Shown here: positions 27,900 through 38,126 of the stretch, piece by piece
Layout of the letters: each line of letters starts with the position of its first letter
Numbering within the stretch: the stretch's first letter is position 1
From: Symsagittifera roscoffensis
Lineage: Eukaryota > Xenacoelomorpha > Acoela > Convolutidae
Reading direction: 5' to 3'
Assembly (NCBI RefSeq): GCF_963678635.1
Contig: NC_087069.1
Location: 28,014,303-28,078,302 of the forward strand
Length of the DNA: 64,000 nucleotides
Translations under genes and position numbers: made by a program
The notes under the pieces: generated by a model
Seen by the model: only the letters and a program-made list of their open reading frames with translations
Database searches by the model: none
What the model was told of the DNA's origin: nothing

Positions 27900-30800
27900 T
27901 CAGTTTGCCCTCAAATGTTCAATCTCCGGCAGAACCGGTTTATCAGTTTGCATTTCATCTAGTGTGGGCCGCTCTGGAAAGTTCGAACAACTCGACAGCC
28001 CATCGTCCGTCTCTGACTTATGTGATTTAACAAGACCTGAAGAATCTTTTATTTTCTGCAATCGTCTCAAGATACAAATTTTGTCCCTATGATTGGGACA
28101 ATCAACAACTTCATTTTGTTTTGAGTTCTCAGTTGTTTCATATCGGGTTTTAACCAGTAAAGCATATCCCAGTTTCCTCCCTCTCTGTATCGTGATCGGT
28201 ATATCAAGAGTATTCAACAAGACACTGACGCAGAGGCCGCTCTTCGTTATCGAGAAGGATCTTCCTAAAACAGCAGCACTTTGACTATTAGGATTCGGAG
28301 CTATACACACTTGCTTGTTGTCACTTAGTTCATTGTAATTTTTCATCCTCAAGCCTACGATTGCCGCTTCATTCGCCTTTAGCCTCACCCTCCTACTCAA
28401 GAATACCGGTGCTTTGGTTTCATTTGCCATTATTAAATTTACCGGTTTGATTGCGTACCTCCTATCCGGGTTCCGTATCCTGAACATTGCGTTATTTAGA
28501 TCAATCGCTACATCGAAATTCCTGATGAAGTCTCTGCCCAAAATGAATTGGTCAGATTCATCTAGGTTTTCTACCACGAGAAAGCTCATCCACAGGTTAC
28601 GTTCCCCCAAATTGAGGGCTATTATCGGCGTCCTGCCCAGCACCCGAAGGGCCCCTTTGTTTGCAGCTGACAGCCGTATTCTCGAGTCTTTCAAATCTTC
28701 TTTGTTAAAGCCCATTCGTTCCCAAGTTTCGATTGGTATGACGCTCAAGACTGCTCCCGTATCAAGTAACCCACGTAACTGAGTCTTTTTGCCACTTATG
28801 TCTAGCACGTGCCCTGTCACATCTGCCTCCGTCCCGATGTGCATCGCATCTTCTTCAAGCATAGCGCAGTGTCCAATCGATCTCACTTTCAACTCTTCTT
28901 TCCCTACGTAGATTTGCCCAATTAGGTCTTCGTCACATGTTAACATTGTCTTGGTATAGATGTTGATTCCATCTGTATTTAGCATCACCTCGTGTGGACC
29001 ATAAGCTTCAGTATACCTGTTATCAACACGTACCGACTTGCTGCCCCCTCTCGTGAGTAGTGCTCTCAACGCTCTAGAAGTCGTTTGTGGGCTTATACAA
29101 CTCAAGTAATCTGCGTACACGTCAATGTGCATTATTGTCTGGTCGCTCGGTTCGCTCAAGTTTCTGGTTACCTCGTGGCCGCCCACTGTGATTATCGACA
29201 TTATTCTAGCCCCGATTTTCGATATGCCGAATGGCTTTCCCGTCACCATTTTTACAGTGTTACAATTCCCGGTCTTTGTCGAGCCCGGTACAGCCTCTGG
29301 TGTTGGCTTTGATACAGTTAATGATTCGTTGAAATTCTGTCTATCGATCTCCTGCTTTAGTCGTTGCTCTATTTCTTTCGCAGCCAGATCCTGTTTTACT
29401 TTGGTAATTGCTTCCGTCGCCGCTATCTCATATTTGATCTCTAGAGAGTTCCCGGCTGCGGATTCTATCGCACCATTAACATGTGTTACAGCTTTCACTG
29501 TTTTCGTCGGCAATTCCGTGCCTGGTGCTTCTAAGTTCCTAGATTCAAACTCGTTTTGTCTATTCCGCTGATTCTGCACCGCCGCTAATGCCAACTTATG
29601 TTTGGGGTGACTCTGGTCCTTGACCGCTTCCCAGAACAAGGGACAATCCATTCTGAAGTGCTCCTCTTGGTTACAGAAGAAGCATCTCGCGCCTATCTTG
29701 TTGATTAAGCCACTATAGTACTCGTGTTCCTCCATCTGGCTCATGTCCTCCTCATCCGGTGCGTATCCTAGACTCTTCATGCATTGTTTGTATGTTGTGC
29801 AGTCAGCCACGTGGTGATCCGCCGACCCGCAGTTCGCGCATGATCTGCGCTTGTCCATGTCATCTCTAGGCTTGTACCATGACGACCTCTGAGGTTGGCT
29901 TCCCCCTTGCGTGTTCCTGTTTTCTGAATATGAGTATTTCTTGGGCTTCATCAGCATGTATTCCCTTGATTTCTGTCTCATTTCTTCTGGGGTCGGTGCG
30001 CTGTCTTTCGACAATGTGTAGTATGTTGCTAACATTGTTCTTAAGTCATCACTTTTTACCCCATCAATGAACTTCGAGGCAATGCTAAAGTTTCTTCTGT
30101 TTGTCGACTCCTCTGGGTCACCCCTTCTTCTCAAGCTCTCAAGGTCATCTAGAAACCGATCAATTGACTCTGACTCATCGTCCCTCTGCCTTCTCTTTTC
30201 AAATCGCATCATCGCTTGGTGACCCTTCATGCCTGACCCGAATCGATTCAGCAATATTTCAAAGATTTTGTCCGCGGTATCGTGTTCTTCTTCTTTCTTT
30301 GCAACCACGCATTTTAATGCCGTGCCTTCCAAGTTGCTGAGTATGGCTGTGCATGCTTGTCTTTCATCATTTAAGTTATCTTGCTGTAGGTGTAATCTCA
30401 TCACTTCCACCCAAGTGTCAATGTATCCATCTGAGTCGTCTTTGAATTCTTTTGGCTTCTTGAAAAAATTTTTTGATTTTCCGTCTCTCCTATCGCTCGA
30501 GTTAGTGTTCCTCGTGGCGAAGGCCTCTAGAGTCCTGTTCATCATCTCCCAAGTGCTTGCCCACGTCATGACATCCGGACCTGCGTTGCTGTTAGCTGTT
30601 GAGTCCCCCGGACCACTCATTGTGTTTGATGTTCCATTTTTCATGATTGTTTTAGCAGCCGTTGGTACTATGCTTACCGCATCCCGGGTTAAAGGCAACG
30701 GTGTCGATTGCCATTTGTTCCTTTGTGGTTCTACAAAGTCAACTCTGGTACCTTGCGTTCGATCCGCTGCCGGTCTTTCTTGTGAGGTAGAATTTCTCAA

Positions 30801-30929
30801 GATTGCATCCAATTTCGCCTGTATTGCACACGAACTTTCGGCCTGATTCCTGTTCATTGTGTCCATTCTCTTTTCCAGGCTACCTAATTGGCTGGTGACA
30901 TCATCATATCGGTTTTTCAACTGTTGCAT
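27900..30929 (-). CDS. gag-pro: Gag (N-terminus missing) and aspartic protease, element A
   Basis: About 1,009 residues, beginning inside the Gag coiled coil (MQQLKNRYDDV). Then the capsid region FFKKPKEFKDDSDGYIDTW, zinc knuckle 1 CANCGSADHHVADC and knuckle 2 CFFCNQEEHFRMDC (both C-X2-C-X4-H-X4-C, about 29840-29650), a Lys/Glu-rich spacer, and a retroviral-type aspartic protease with LRGLLDTGAVLSVIP (about 28775-28740) and a flap and C-terminal part through FILGRDFIRNF. Gag and protease are in one frame without a frameshift, so ORF1 was a single polyprotein. About 260 N-terminal residues present in B are deleted. It ends by a 1-bp loss before RT. Confidence 0.93.
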   Translation of the reverse strand: MQQLKNRYDDVTSQLGSLEKRMDTMNRNQAESSCAIQAKLDAILRNSTSQERPAADRTQGTRVDFVEPQRNKWQSTPLPLTRDAVSIVPTAAKTIMKNGTSNTMSGPGDSTANSNAGPDVMTWASTWEMMNRTLEAFATRNTNSSDRRDGKSKNFFKKPKEFKDDSDGYIDTWVEVMRLHLQQDNLNDERQACTAILSNLEGTALKCVVAKKEEEHDTADKIFEILLNRFGSGMKGHQAMMRFEKRRQRDDESESIDRFLDDLESLRRRGDPEESTNRRNFSIASKFIDGVKSDDLRTMLATYYTLSKDSAPTPEEMRQKSREYMLMKPKKYSYSENRNTQGGSQPQRSSWYKPRDDMDKRRSCANCGSADHHVADCTTYKQCMKSLGYAPDEEDMSQMEEHEYYSGLINKIGARCFFCNQEEHFRMDCPLFWEAVKDQSHPKHKLALAAVQNQRNRQNEFESRNLEAPGTELPTKTVKAVTHVNGAIESAAGNSLEIKYEIAATEAITKVKQDLAAKEIEQRLKQEIDRQNFNESLTVSKPTPEAVPGSTKTGNCNTVKMVTGKPFGISKIGARIMSIITVGGHEVTRNLSEPSDQTIMHIDVYADYLSCISPQTTSRALRALLTRGGSKSVRVDNRYTEAYGPHEVMLNTDGINIYTKTMLTCDEDLIGQIYVGKEELKVRSIGHCAMLEEDAMHIGTEADVTGHVLDISGKKTQLRGLLDTGAVLSVIPIETWERMGFNKEDLKDSRIRLSAANKGALRVLGRTPIIALNLGERNLWMSFLVVENLDESDQFILGRDFIRNFDVAIDLNNAMFRIRNPDRRYAIKPVNLIMANETKAPVFLSRRVRLKANEAAIVGLRMKNYNELSDNKQVCIAPNPNSQSAAVLGRSFSITKSGLCVSVLLNTLDIPITIQRGRKLGYALLVKTRYETTENSKQNEVVDCPNHRDKICILRRLQKIKDSSGLVKSHKSETDDGLSSCSNFPERPTLDEMQTDKPVLPEIEHLRAN

Positions 30930-30985
30930 ATCTTTTTTGATGTTCTTATCTCGGTGGTGTTCTTATCTCGCCATAAAAACACTAT
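30930..30985 (-). other. Deletion junction: Gag joined to remnant of the primer site, element A
   Basis: Going right on the plus strand, Gag sequence GATGTTCTTATCTCG is followed by a filler GTGGTGTTCTTATCTCG that repeats GTTCTTATCTCG, then CCATAAAAACACTA next to the LTR. The last part is the reverse complement of the post-LTR spacer plus only the first bases of the primer site (TGGCG). About 3.3 kb present in B is missing. The repeated filler suggests template switching or error-prone end joining. Confidence 0.85.
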
Positions 30986-31888
30986 GTATTATTCGTCTAC
31001 TGTAGTCACACATGAGGCTTAAGAAAAATAGGCCCTATAACCATTGGCTCAAGAGTCAGGGACACTATCTCTTGTGTTTTTCTACCTCAAGTCAGTCGGT
31101 GCCAATTCGGTTCGTTTGTGACATGAGACTACGACCCGTTACAGCTTAAAGGCTACTACCAAAATATCCCCCACTCTAGAAATAAGAACGTCCCCATACT
31201 TAGGTCTCTAGATACCCAAAATACATGAACGCCGTTAAAACCCGGGTCGGAACAACCCGTTAAGTTACTTTTTATCAGACAGTGGAACTTTGATCCATTT
31301 CAGATGGATTAACCTAAAACTCGCCTTACCTCAACATAACAATCATAAAACACACTCTAGAAATTTAAATTGGGTACTCACATCGTAGCACGCTCAAGAA
31401 CTGGGAGTAATTAAGTTGGTAAGCAACTCGAGAATTAAATAATATAACTAAATGAGTTTAATGTTTATCAGTTTCAATAACAGGAACAAGTTTGAACTCT
31501 AGAGTATAGTTTCTCGTGAACCATTGGGACACTCAAGCTGTCCGCCTTTCCATCGATGATTCACTCTAGTCCAGTTTGAATAATAATCCAGTCGAGCAAT
31601 AATAGTCCAGTTCTCGGGAATACGCTTCCTTTTGTTTCAGATAGGACAGCTCTACTCTAGTTTTATTGTGACGGAAACTGCGAATAGCAATTTCCTACTG
31701 TTTTATCTGGCAACTTTCCCGCGATTGTTACTCGATCGTTCTGATGTCTCTTTTTCGGTCTTCAGTTATCGCGAGAAAATCGTGCATGACAGGCTCCATT
31801 CGAATTTTTGAAAAATCAAATTTCACTCCAAAATTAAGCGTTCTTGTTTTTCTCAAGGTCAAACTTCCAAATTTGACCGACTGGCACA
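30986..31888 (-). repeat. 5' LTR of element A (903 bp)
   Basis: Edges TGTATTATTC and GACTGGCACA. It faces left and, with element B's LTR facing right, forms a divergent promoter pair. It differs from the 3' LTR at roughly 25 positions by eye, including the terminal GTTACA (here AATACA), which shows the copy is old. Confidence 0.93.
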
Positions 31889-32595
31889 CAATTTAGAAAA
31901 ATCGAGAACAGGATTCAAGAAAAAGTTGAAAGAATTTTACATGAGTGAATTGAGAAACAATCCAATATGTACATATACAAATACGTGGCGTGATTTCCGT
32001 TTTTTTGCTAGTTCTATATGTTTTAATTTAGTTTATTTTCCAGACATTGTTTGAAAGAGAATCTGTATATACTCTGTATATACGCTGTATGTTTGGACTA
32101 TCTATAAAAATGTTTGTTAAGTTAAAATACCAGCTCGTTCTTAATTCTTAAAACTGATGTTTTTTTAGTATCCGTAACTTCATATATTTTAATCAACCAA
32201 TTTCTGAACTGTAACCGAACTTGTTTTGTTTTGTTTATTGCTTGTTTTCTGATGTTGTGTTTTAGTTTGATGTAACCAATGAATTTTAACCAACTTTATT
32301 ATTTACACTTTGCTATACTGATGCCTCGGCTTTTTACTGTATAAAAATTTAGGTGTTCTTTCTTCGTCTTCTTCTAGAGTTGGTTGTGTAAACCGGGCGT
32401 GACTATGTTTCACCATGCTTTATTTTTCACTAGGCTTGACTTCAAGTTTTTAGTCGAGTGAATTCGGTTACCATGATAAGTAGCACTTCTGATTAACGTC
32501 AAAGTTTTTCTTTTTCGAGGCTTATTTCTGCCTTTTCTCGTTTAACTTTTCAGAGCTACTTTTTGTTGTTGTCTCGCTTGTGTTTGCGTAGCGCA
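31889..32595. promoter_or_regulatory. 707-bp spacer, probable displaced upstream region of DHX9
   Basis: This is non-element DNA between A and B, AT-rich, without a coding frame I recognise. Since B inserted between 32595 and 55119, this sequence formerly lay directly before the DHX9 start and should contain its promoter and perhaps a first untranslated exon. The right end is pyrimidine-rich (TTTTTGTTGTTGTCTCGC). I see no certain TATA box or start site. Confidence 0.5.
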
Positions 32596-33487
32596 TGTGC
32601 CAGTCGGTCATATTTGGAAGTTTGACCTTGAGAGAAGCAAAAAGTACTTGAATTTGGAGTGAAGTTTAATTTTTCAAAAATTCGAATGGAGCCTGTCATG
32701 CACAATTTTCTCGCGATAACTGAAAGTCAAAAAAGAAAAATCAGAACAATCGAGTGACAATCGCGGGAAAGTTGCAAGATAAATCACTAGGAAATTGCCA
32801 TTCGCAATTTCCGAGACAATAATAAAAGAGTAGAGCTGTCTTATCCCGAAAACAAGAGAATAGAACACAGACTTGAGAAAGGACGATTATTCGAACTGGA
32901 CCAGAGTGAACCTTCGGTGGAAAGGTGGACAGCTTGAGTGTCCCAATGGTCCACATAAAACTGCATTCTAGAGTACAAACTTATTCCTGTTGTTGAAACT
33001 GACAAACATTAAACTCATTTAGTTACACTATTTAATTCTTGAGTTGCTTACCGACTTAATTACTCCCAATTCTTGAGCGTGCTACAATGTGAGTACCAAT
33101 TTAAATTTCTAGAGTGTGTTTTATAATTGTTATGTTGAGGTAAGGCGAGTTTTAGGTTGATCCATCTGAAATGGATCAAAGTTCCACTGTCTAAATAAAA
33201 AGTAACTTAACGGATTGTTCCGACCCGGTTTTTAACGGCGTTCATGTATTTTGGGTATCTAGAGACCTAAGTATGGGGACGTTCCTAATTCTAGAGTGGG
33301 GGATATTTTAATAGTAGCCTTTAAGCTGTAACGGGTCGTAGTCTCATGTCGCAAACGAACCGAATTGGCTCCGACTGATTTGAGGTAGAAAAACACAAGA
33401 GATAGTGTCCCTGACTCTTGAGCCAATGGTTATAGGGCCTATTTTTCTTAAGCCTCATGTGTGACTGCAGTAGACACGAATGTTACA
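32596..33487 (+). repeat. 5' LTR of element B (892 bp)
   Basis: Begins TGTGCCAGTCGG and ends GAATGTTACA. It holds a TATA-like GTTTTATAATTG and an AATAAA in its second half, as expected for a promoter and poly(A) signal. A splice-donor-like GAGGTAAGG lies about 165 bp into the second half (near 33141). Ten CT(T/A)GAG hexamers occur in the equivalent 3' LTR. Confidence 0.95.
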
Positions 33488-33498
33488 TAGTGTTTTTA

Positions 33499-33515
33499 TG
33501 GCGCTCCTGGGTGTT
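33499..33515 (+). promoter_or_regulatory. Primer-binding site, element B
   Basis: TGGCGCTCCTGGGTGTT, 11 nt after the LTR end. The same 17 nt at the same distance in the diverged element C confirm that it is the functional site. The implied tRNA has discriminator G and acceptor strand CAGGAGC; tRNA-Asn is my best guess from memory. Confidence 0.85.
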
Positions 33516-35118
33516 TACGACATCAAGACTACGGAGTCGAACCCACTTGAGACAGCTTCGGGCTGAATGCCCATTCTAGAGTACCGGCGGTGCGGTTCGA
33601 CAGGAACGTGCAAACCTTCCGGTTGTACCGTGATAGCTTTTTAAGAAAACTCGAGAAAACTTCCTGGTACGCTCTCCGAACGAGGCTTAGCTAACCGAGT
33701 AAAGGGGGGCAACTAGGGGGACAAAAACACGAGCAAAAAGACAAAAAGCAAAACAAAAACCAAAAAAGAATAGAAAAAGGAACAAAAACCATAAACCGAA
33801 AAAAGACAGTGACTTTGACACCAGATTAGTTGGATCAAACCTTTATATTAATTAAATAGTATACCCATACTGTTTTATAAGTTCGATCGTTTCGATCAAC
33901 CTAGTAATTTAACTCAGTAACCTTAATAAAGAACCCGAGTGTGGGGCGTTGTCAAGGGTTTTCAGATAGCTTGGAACTTAGCTGGACAACAAGGAGACTT
34001 GACTGGAAGGGGTGACCAGCCGAGTGGGAAAGTGGTTCAGGAGCACTTGAGCTGAACCAATAGGAGACTCGACTGGAAGAGGTGACCGGCCGAGTGGGAA
34101 AGTGGTTCAGGAGCACTTGAGCTGAACCAATAGGAGACTCGACTGGAAGAGGTGACCGGCCGAGTGGGAAAGTGGTTCAGGAACACTTGAATTGAACCAA
34201 TCGGAGACTGTACTGGAACAGGTGACCAGTCGAGTGGGAAAGCAGCCAAGAAGGATTTGGCAGATCTCGAGTTCGCAAGTTGGGCAGAACGGGTATCGTT
34301 AAAATCCAAATTACATTATAGGAGATAAGTGTAAAATTGGATAAGCGAAATCCCCCGGTTTTCAGGAACGTTTTTACTTAAGCAGGCCTGGAAACAGGTC
34401 TACGGTTTTCTCTTGAGAGGTTTAGCACCCGGCGCTTAAGGTAACTTTTAGGCTTAGGAAAGGGGGCTAGAAAGGGGGGAGGTTAGAAGGGGGGCTGGTT
34501 AGGTTAGAGGTTGGCGGCTGTAAATTGTAAAAAGGGGGGGAAATTAGAGTGACTAATTAGTCGACATCGTTGATTTAGTTACATTAGTCATTAACACGCG
34601 TTGGTAATAATAAGTGGATATCGAAATTTGAACTTGAGTTAAGGGAGGTACCCTGGTCGGATTGGTAGGGGGGAACGGACGTAGACAATTCTGGTGATAC
34701 CCAATTAGATTATTAGTTGGGGGGAGGAAAACGCGTGGCAATTAGGTACCAGACAATTTTTTTTTTTTCGACAAAAGGTAGACATTGGTCACCTTTGAAT
34801 TTTAGGTGGGCTCATCTTTCCGTTTTTATTATTTTTTCCTAGCTTGGATTTTTGTTGCATTTTGGTGAGGATTTGTGTTTAGTTTTTATACGAACAGGTG
34901 ATCACAAGATAACTGCGCAAAGGTTTTGGTCTCAAGTTGCTTGGAACATTGAAAGAGAGGTAATTAAAAAGAAATAAGAAAAAGGGGGGTCAGCATTTGG
35001 CTTTTAAGAGAGGTTTTTTGGGAAAATTTTACTAGAGCTTGAGTGGTGGCACGAGGTACAGTGAATCAAGAAGTCCCCATAACGAAGAAGAAAGAGGTCC
35101 CACCGCTCAGACACTTGT
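33516..35118 (+). other. Element B 5' leader, first part, no gene seen
   Basis: Long untranslated leader with A-rich and G-rich tracts (AAAAAGACAAAAAGCAAAAC near 33735; several G runs near 34460-34540) and the 70-bp repeats listed separately. No coding homology. The leader is about 2.5 kb from the LTR to gag, long for a Ty3/gypsy element. Confidence 0.6.
33993..34250 (+). repeat. 70-bp tandem repeat in the element B leader (3.7 copies)
   Basis: Units start GGAGACT at 33993, 34063, 34133 and 34203 with an exact 70-bp period; the last is partial and diverged. The shared core is CCGAGTGGGAAAGTGGTTCA. Each of the first two units carries a CTTGAG hexamer. Repeats in this position could be packaging or dimerisation elements, but nothing proves it. 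Confidence 0.93.
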
Positions 35119-35760
35119 CAACAGTCTTGGGACAGTGCCAAAGAAGTCTTGGGACAGAGCAGTCTTGGGACAGTCTTGGGACAGTGCAGTCCTGGGACAG
35201 TGTTGGACCAGAACAGTCTTGATACAGTCTTGGGACAGTGGTCTTGGGACAGTGGTCTTGGGACACTGGTCTTGGGACAGGATCTTGGGACAGTGGTCTT
35301 GGGACAAGGGTCTTGGGACAGGGTCTTGGGACAAGGGTCTTGGGACAGTGGTCTTGGGACAGTAGTTTTGGGACACTAGCCTTGGGATAGTAGTCTTGGG
35401 ACAGTAGTCGTGGGACACTAGCCTTGGGACAGTAGTCTTGGGACACTAACCTTGGGACACTAGCCTTGGGACAGTAGTCTTGGGACACTAGCCTTGGGAC
35501 AGTAGTCTTGGGACACTAGCCTTGGGACACTGGCCTTGGGACAGTAGTCTTGGGACACTAGCCTTGGGACAGTAGTCTTGGGACACTAGTCTTGGGACAC
35601 TAGTCTTGGGACACTAGCCTTGGGACAGTAGCCTTGGGATAGTACTCTCAGGACAAGGGTCTTGGGACACTGACGAAATATTGGGACAGTACCGAACAGT
35701 CTTGGGACAGTAGAAAGAAGCCTGGGACGGTACAAAGAAGAGTAGGGACGGTAACTGGAA
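35119..35760 (+). repeat. 14-bp tandem repeat CTTGGGACAGTAGT in the element B leader
   Basis: About 40 units of 12-14 bp alternating CTTGGGACAGTAGT and CTTGGGACACTAGC, decaying into GGGACGGTA-type units towards the right. Open frames on both strands here are repeat artefacts. Element C has a different array (25 bp, also containing GGGAC) at the equivalent place. Confidence 0.93.
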
Positions 35761-36001
35761 GTCTTAGGACGGTATAAAAATTGAAGTAAAATTACAATAA
35801 GTGTTTGAGACAGATTTAAAACAGAACAATACTAGTCGGATCCCGGTACGGTTGGGACCACAAATAAAGAAAGTTTCAAGAAAGGTTTTTATCACGTTGT
35901 ATATTTCCTTTTAAGAATTCTTCTTCACAAAAGATTTTATTCGTAGAATAGAATTGTGTATATAATAATATTGTAAATACGATCAATTGTAAATAGAAAT
36001 A

Positions 36002-38101
36002 ATGAGACGGAGTAGGGTACCGGTGCTAGAAAAAAGGTCAAGTGGATCAAACACGAAATATAACTCGTCGCTGCGCGGAACGACATCAAGGGGCCCAGGC
36101 AAAACAAAAGATAACTTTTCAGTTAGCATGGTCAGCACGAGGAGTGGCACCGAGAGCAAGACGCGAGAAGATGCGAGGGAAAAACAGGTGGAGCCCACAA
36201 TCGAAATCGACCTAGAGACACCAGACCAGAGCGTAGATGAAGTGGAGAAAAAGACAACGGAATCCACACAGATGCCCCATATGGAAGATCAAAATCCAAA
36301 AACCGTAGAGTTTTCGCCGATAGACGCGTTGGAAGACACAACAGGCAATACCCGAGAAACGGTGAAAGATGACTCTCAAGTAAAGAAGACATCTTTTACA
36401 GAAAAGTTGGCGATGATGGTCGGAATGAAATCGAAAGACAACACGGCCGAAGAATCACAGACTGGAAGAGCTCGAACATTTGGGACAGTGAGCACGAAGG
36501 CGACAGAAGCCGACCCAAAGGAAGAACAAGCCAGAACAGAAGAGGCAGCCGAAAACAAGACAACGGCTGTTCATGAAACAGCTGCTCTTGAGCTTGGCGA
36601 CCTGATGACAAAGCTAAATCAGATCGACAAAAAACTAAAGTATAGTGAGGAAGATAGAAACCTGATAAAGAAGAAGTTAAAATACAACAAACACGAATAT
36701 CTGGATAGTCATTTTAACCTGGCTAAGGCGACAGACGAGAGACTCCAGCAGATGTCGGACAAGGTAGATGCCACCAATGAAGAACGAGATAAGAACATCA
36801 AAAAAGATATGCAACAGTTGAAAAACCGATATGATGATGTCAACAGCCAATTAGGTAGCTTGGAAAAGAGAATGGACATAATGAACAGGAATCAGGCCGA
36901 AAGTTCGAGTGCAATACAGGCGAAGTTGGATGCAATCTTGAGAAATTCTACCTCACAAGAAAGACCGGCAGTGGATCGCACGCAAGGCACCAGAGTTGAC
37001 TTTGTGGAACCACAAAGGAACAAACGGCAACCGACACCGCTGCCTTTAACCCGGGATGCGGTAAGCATAGCACCAACGGCTGCTAAAACAATCATGAAAA
37101 ATGGAACATCAAACACAATGAGTGGTCCGGGGGACTCAACAGCTAACAGCAACGCAGGTCCGGATGCCATGACGTGGGCAAGCACTTGGGAGATGATGAA
37201 CAGGACTCTAGAGGCCTTCGCCACGAGGAACACTAACTCGAGCGATAGGAGAGACGGAAAATCAAAAAATTTTTTCAAGAAGCCAAAAGAATTCAAAGAC
37301 GACTCAGATGGATACATTGACACTTGGGTGGAAGTGATGAGATTACACCTACAGCAAGATAACTTAAATGATGAAAGACAAGCATGCACAGCCATACTCA
37401 GCAACTTGGAAGGCACGGCATTAAAATGCGTGGTTGCAAAGAAAGAAGAAGAACACGATACCGCGGACAAAATCTTTGAAATATTGCTGAATCGATTCGG
37501 GTCAGGCATGAAGGGTCACCAAGCGATGATGCGATTTGAAAAGAGAAGGCAGAGGGACGATGAGTCAGAGTCAATTGATCGGTTTCTAGATGACCTTGAG
37601 AGCTTGAGAAGAAGGAGTGACCCAGAGGAGTCGACAAACAGAAGAAACTTTAGCATTGCCTCGAAGTTCATTGATGGGGTAAAAAGTGATGACTTAAGAA
37701 CAATGTTAGCAACATACTACACATTGTCGAAAGACAGCGCACCGACCCCAGAAGAAATGAGACAGAAATCAAGGGAATACATGCTGATGAAGCCCAAGAA
37801 ATACTCATATTCAGAAAACAGGAACACGCAAGGGGGAAGCCAACCTCAGAGGTCGTCATGGTACAAGCCTAGAGATGACATGGACAAGCGCAGATCATGC
37901 GCGAACTGCGGGTCGGCGGATCACCACGTGGCTGACTGCACAACATACAAACAATGCATGAAGAGTCTAGGATACGCACCGGATGAGGAGGACATGAGCC
38001 AGATGGAAGAACACGAGTACTATAGTGGCTTAATCAACAAGATAGGCGCGAGATGCTTCTTCTGTAACCAAGAGGAGCACTTCAGAATGGGATTGTCCTA
38101 G
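36002..38101 (+). CDS. gag: Gag, element B (truncated in the second zinc knuckle)
   Basis: This is the complete N-terminus, starting at ATG 36002. The first 200 residues are acidic and Thr/Ser-rich. Residues about 200-330 form a coiled coil (KLNQIDKKLKYSEEDRNLIK). The capsid-like domain spans about 420-560 (FFKKPKEFKDDSDGYIDTW, TAILSNLEGTALKC). Zinc knuckle 1, CANCGSADHHVADC, is intact at about 632-645. Knuckle 2 reads CFFCNQEEHFRM and is then broken by one extra G and a deletion of about 101 bp relative to element A, losing its last Cys. The protein would form the particle and bind the RNA. The downstream protease continues in another frame, so the original Gag-Pro fusion is cut. Confidence 0.93.
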   Translation: MRRSRVPVLEKRSSGSNTKYNSSLRGTTSRGPGKTKDNFSVSMVSTRSGTESKTREDAREKQVEPTIEIDLETPDQSVDEVEKKTTESTQMPHMEDQNPKTVEFSPIDALEDTTGNTRETVKDDSQVKKTSFTEKLAMMVGMKSKDNTAEESQTGRARTFGTVSTKATEADPKEEQARTEEAAENKTTAVHETAALELGDLMTKLNQIDKKLKYSEEDRNLIKKKLKYNKHEYLDSHFNLAKATDERLQQMSDKVDATNEERDKNIKKDMQQLKNRYDDVNSQLGSLEKRMDIMNRNQAESSSAIQAKLDAILRNSTSQERPAVDRTQGTRVDFVEPQRNKRQPTPLPLTRDAVSIAPTAAKTIMKNGTSNTMSGPGDSTANSNAGPDAMTWASTWEMMNRTLEAFATRNTNSSDRRDGKSKNFFKKPKEFKDDSDGYIDTWVEVMRLHLQQDNLNDERQACTAILSNLEGTALKCVVAKKEEEHDTADKIFEILLNRFGSGMKGHQAMMRFEKRRQRDDESESIDRFLDDLESLRRRSDPEESTNRRNFSIASKFIDGVKSDDLRTMLATYYTLSKDSAPTPEEMRQKSREYMLMKPKKYSYSENRNTQGGSQPQRSSWYKPRDDMDKRRSCANCGSADHHVADCTTYKQCMKSLGYAPDEEDMSQMEEHEYYSGLINKIGARCFFCNQEEHFRMGLS

Positions 38102-38126
38102 GAACTTAGGAGCACCAGGCACGGAA

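Larger units (their letters stand above)
10705..31888 (-). mobile_element. Element A: giant Ty3/gypsy-like LTR retrotransposon with SGNH and macro domains
   Basis: Bounded by LTRs at 10705-11609 (3') and 30986-31888 (5'), both TG...CA. Between them on the minus strand lie Gag-PR-RT-RH-IN-macro (ORF1, 30929-23009) and ORF2 (22521-13640). LTR order, DX35E integrase and RT-RH-IN order support Ty3/gypsy. The 5' leader, most of the primer site and about 260 Gag codons are deleted, and a 1,602-bp duplication disturbs the 3' end. Flanks show only a 3-bp direct repeat (CAA). The two LTRs differ at roughly 25 positions by eye (about 2.8%). Confidence 0.93.

Noticed and set aside
13640-31000. Numerous antisense open frames of 60-250 codons over elements A and B (for example 23034-23777 plus, 43693-44397 minus)
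   Set aside because: They mirror the real coding frames, contain no recognisable domains, and appear in both copies only because the sense strand is conserved.
33045-33080. LTR segment CTTAATTACTCCCAATTCTT followed by GAG resembles nematode spliced leader SL1
   Set aside because: The match is gapped, no GT donor follows the GAG, no Sm site or snRNA structure is visible, and CTTGAG is simply abundant throughout these elements. The host is not shown to be a nematode.
35066-35488. Open frames of 76-140 codons over the 14-bp array
   Set aside because: Repeat artefacts, open on both strands, inside the leader of element B.
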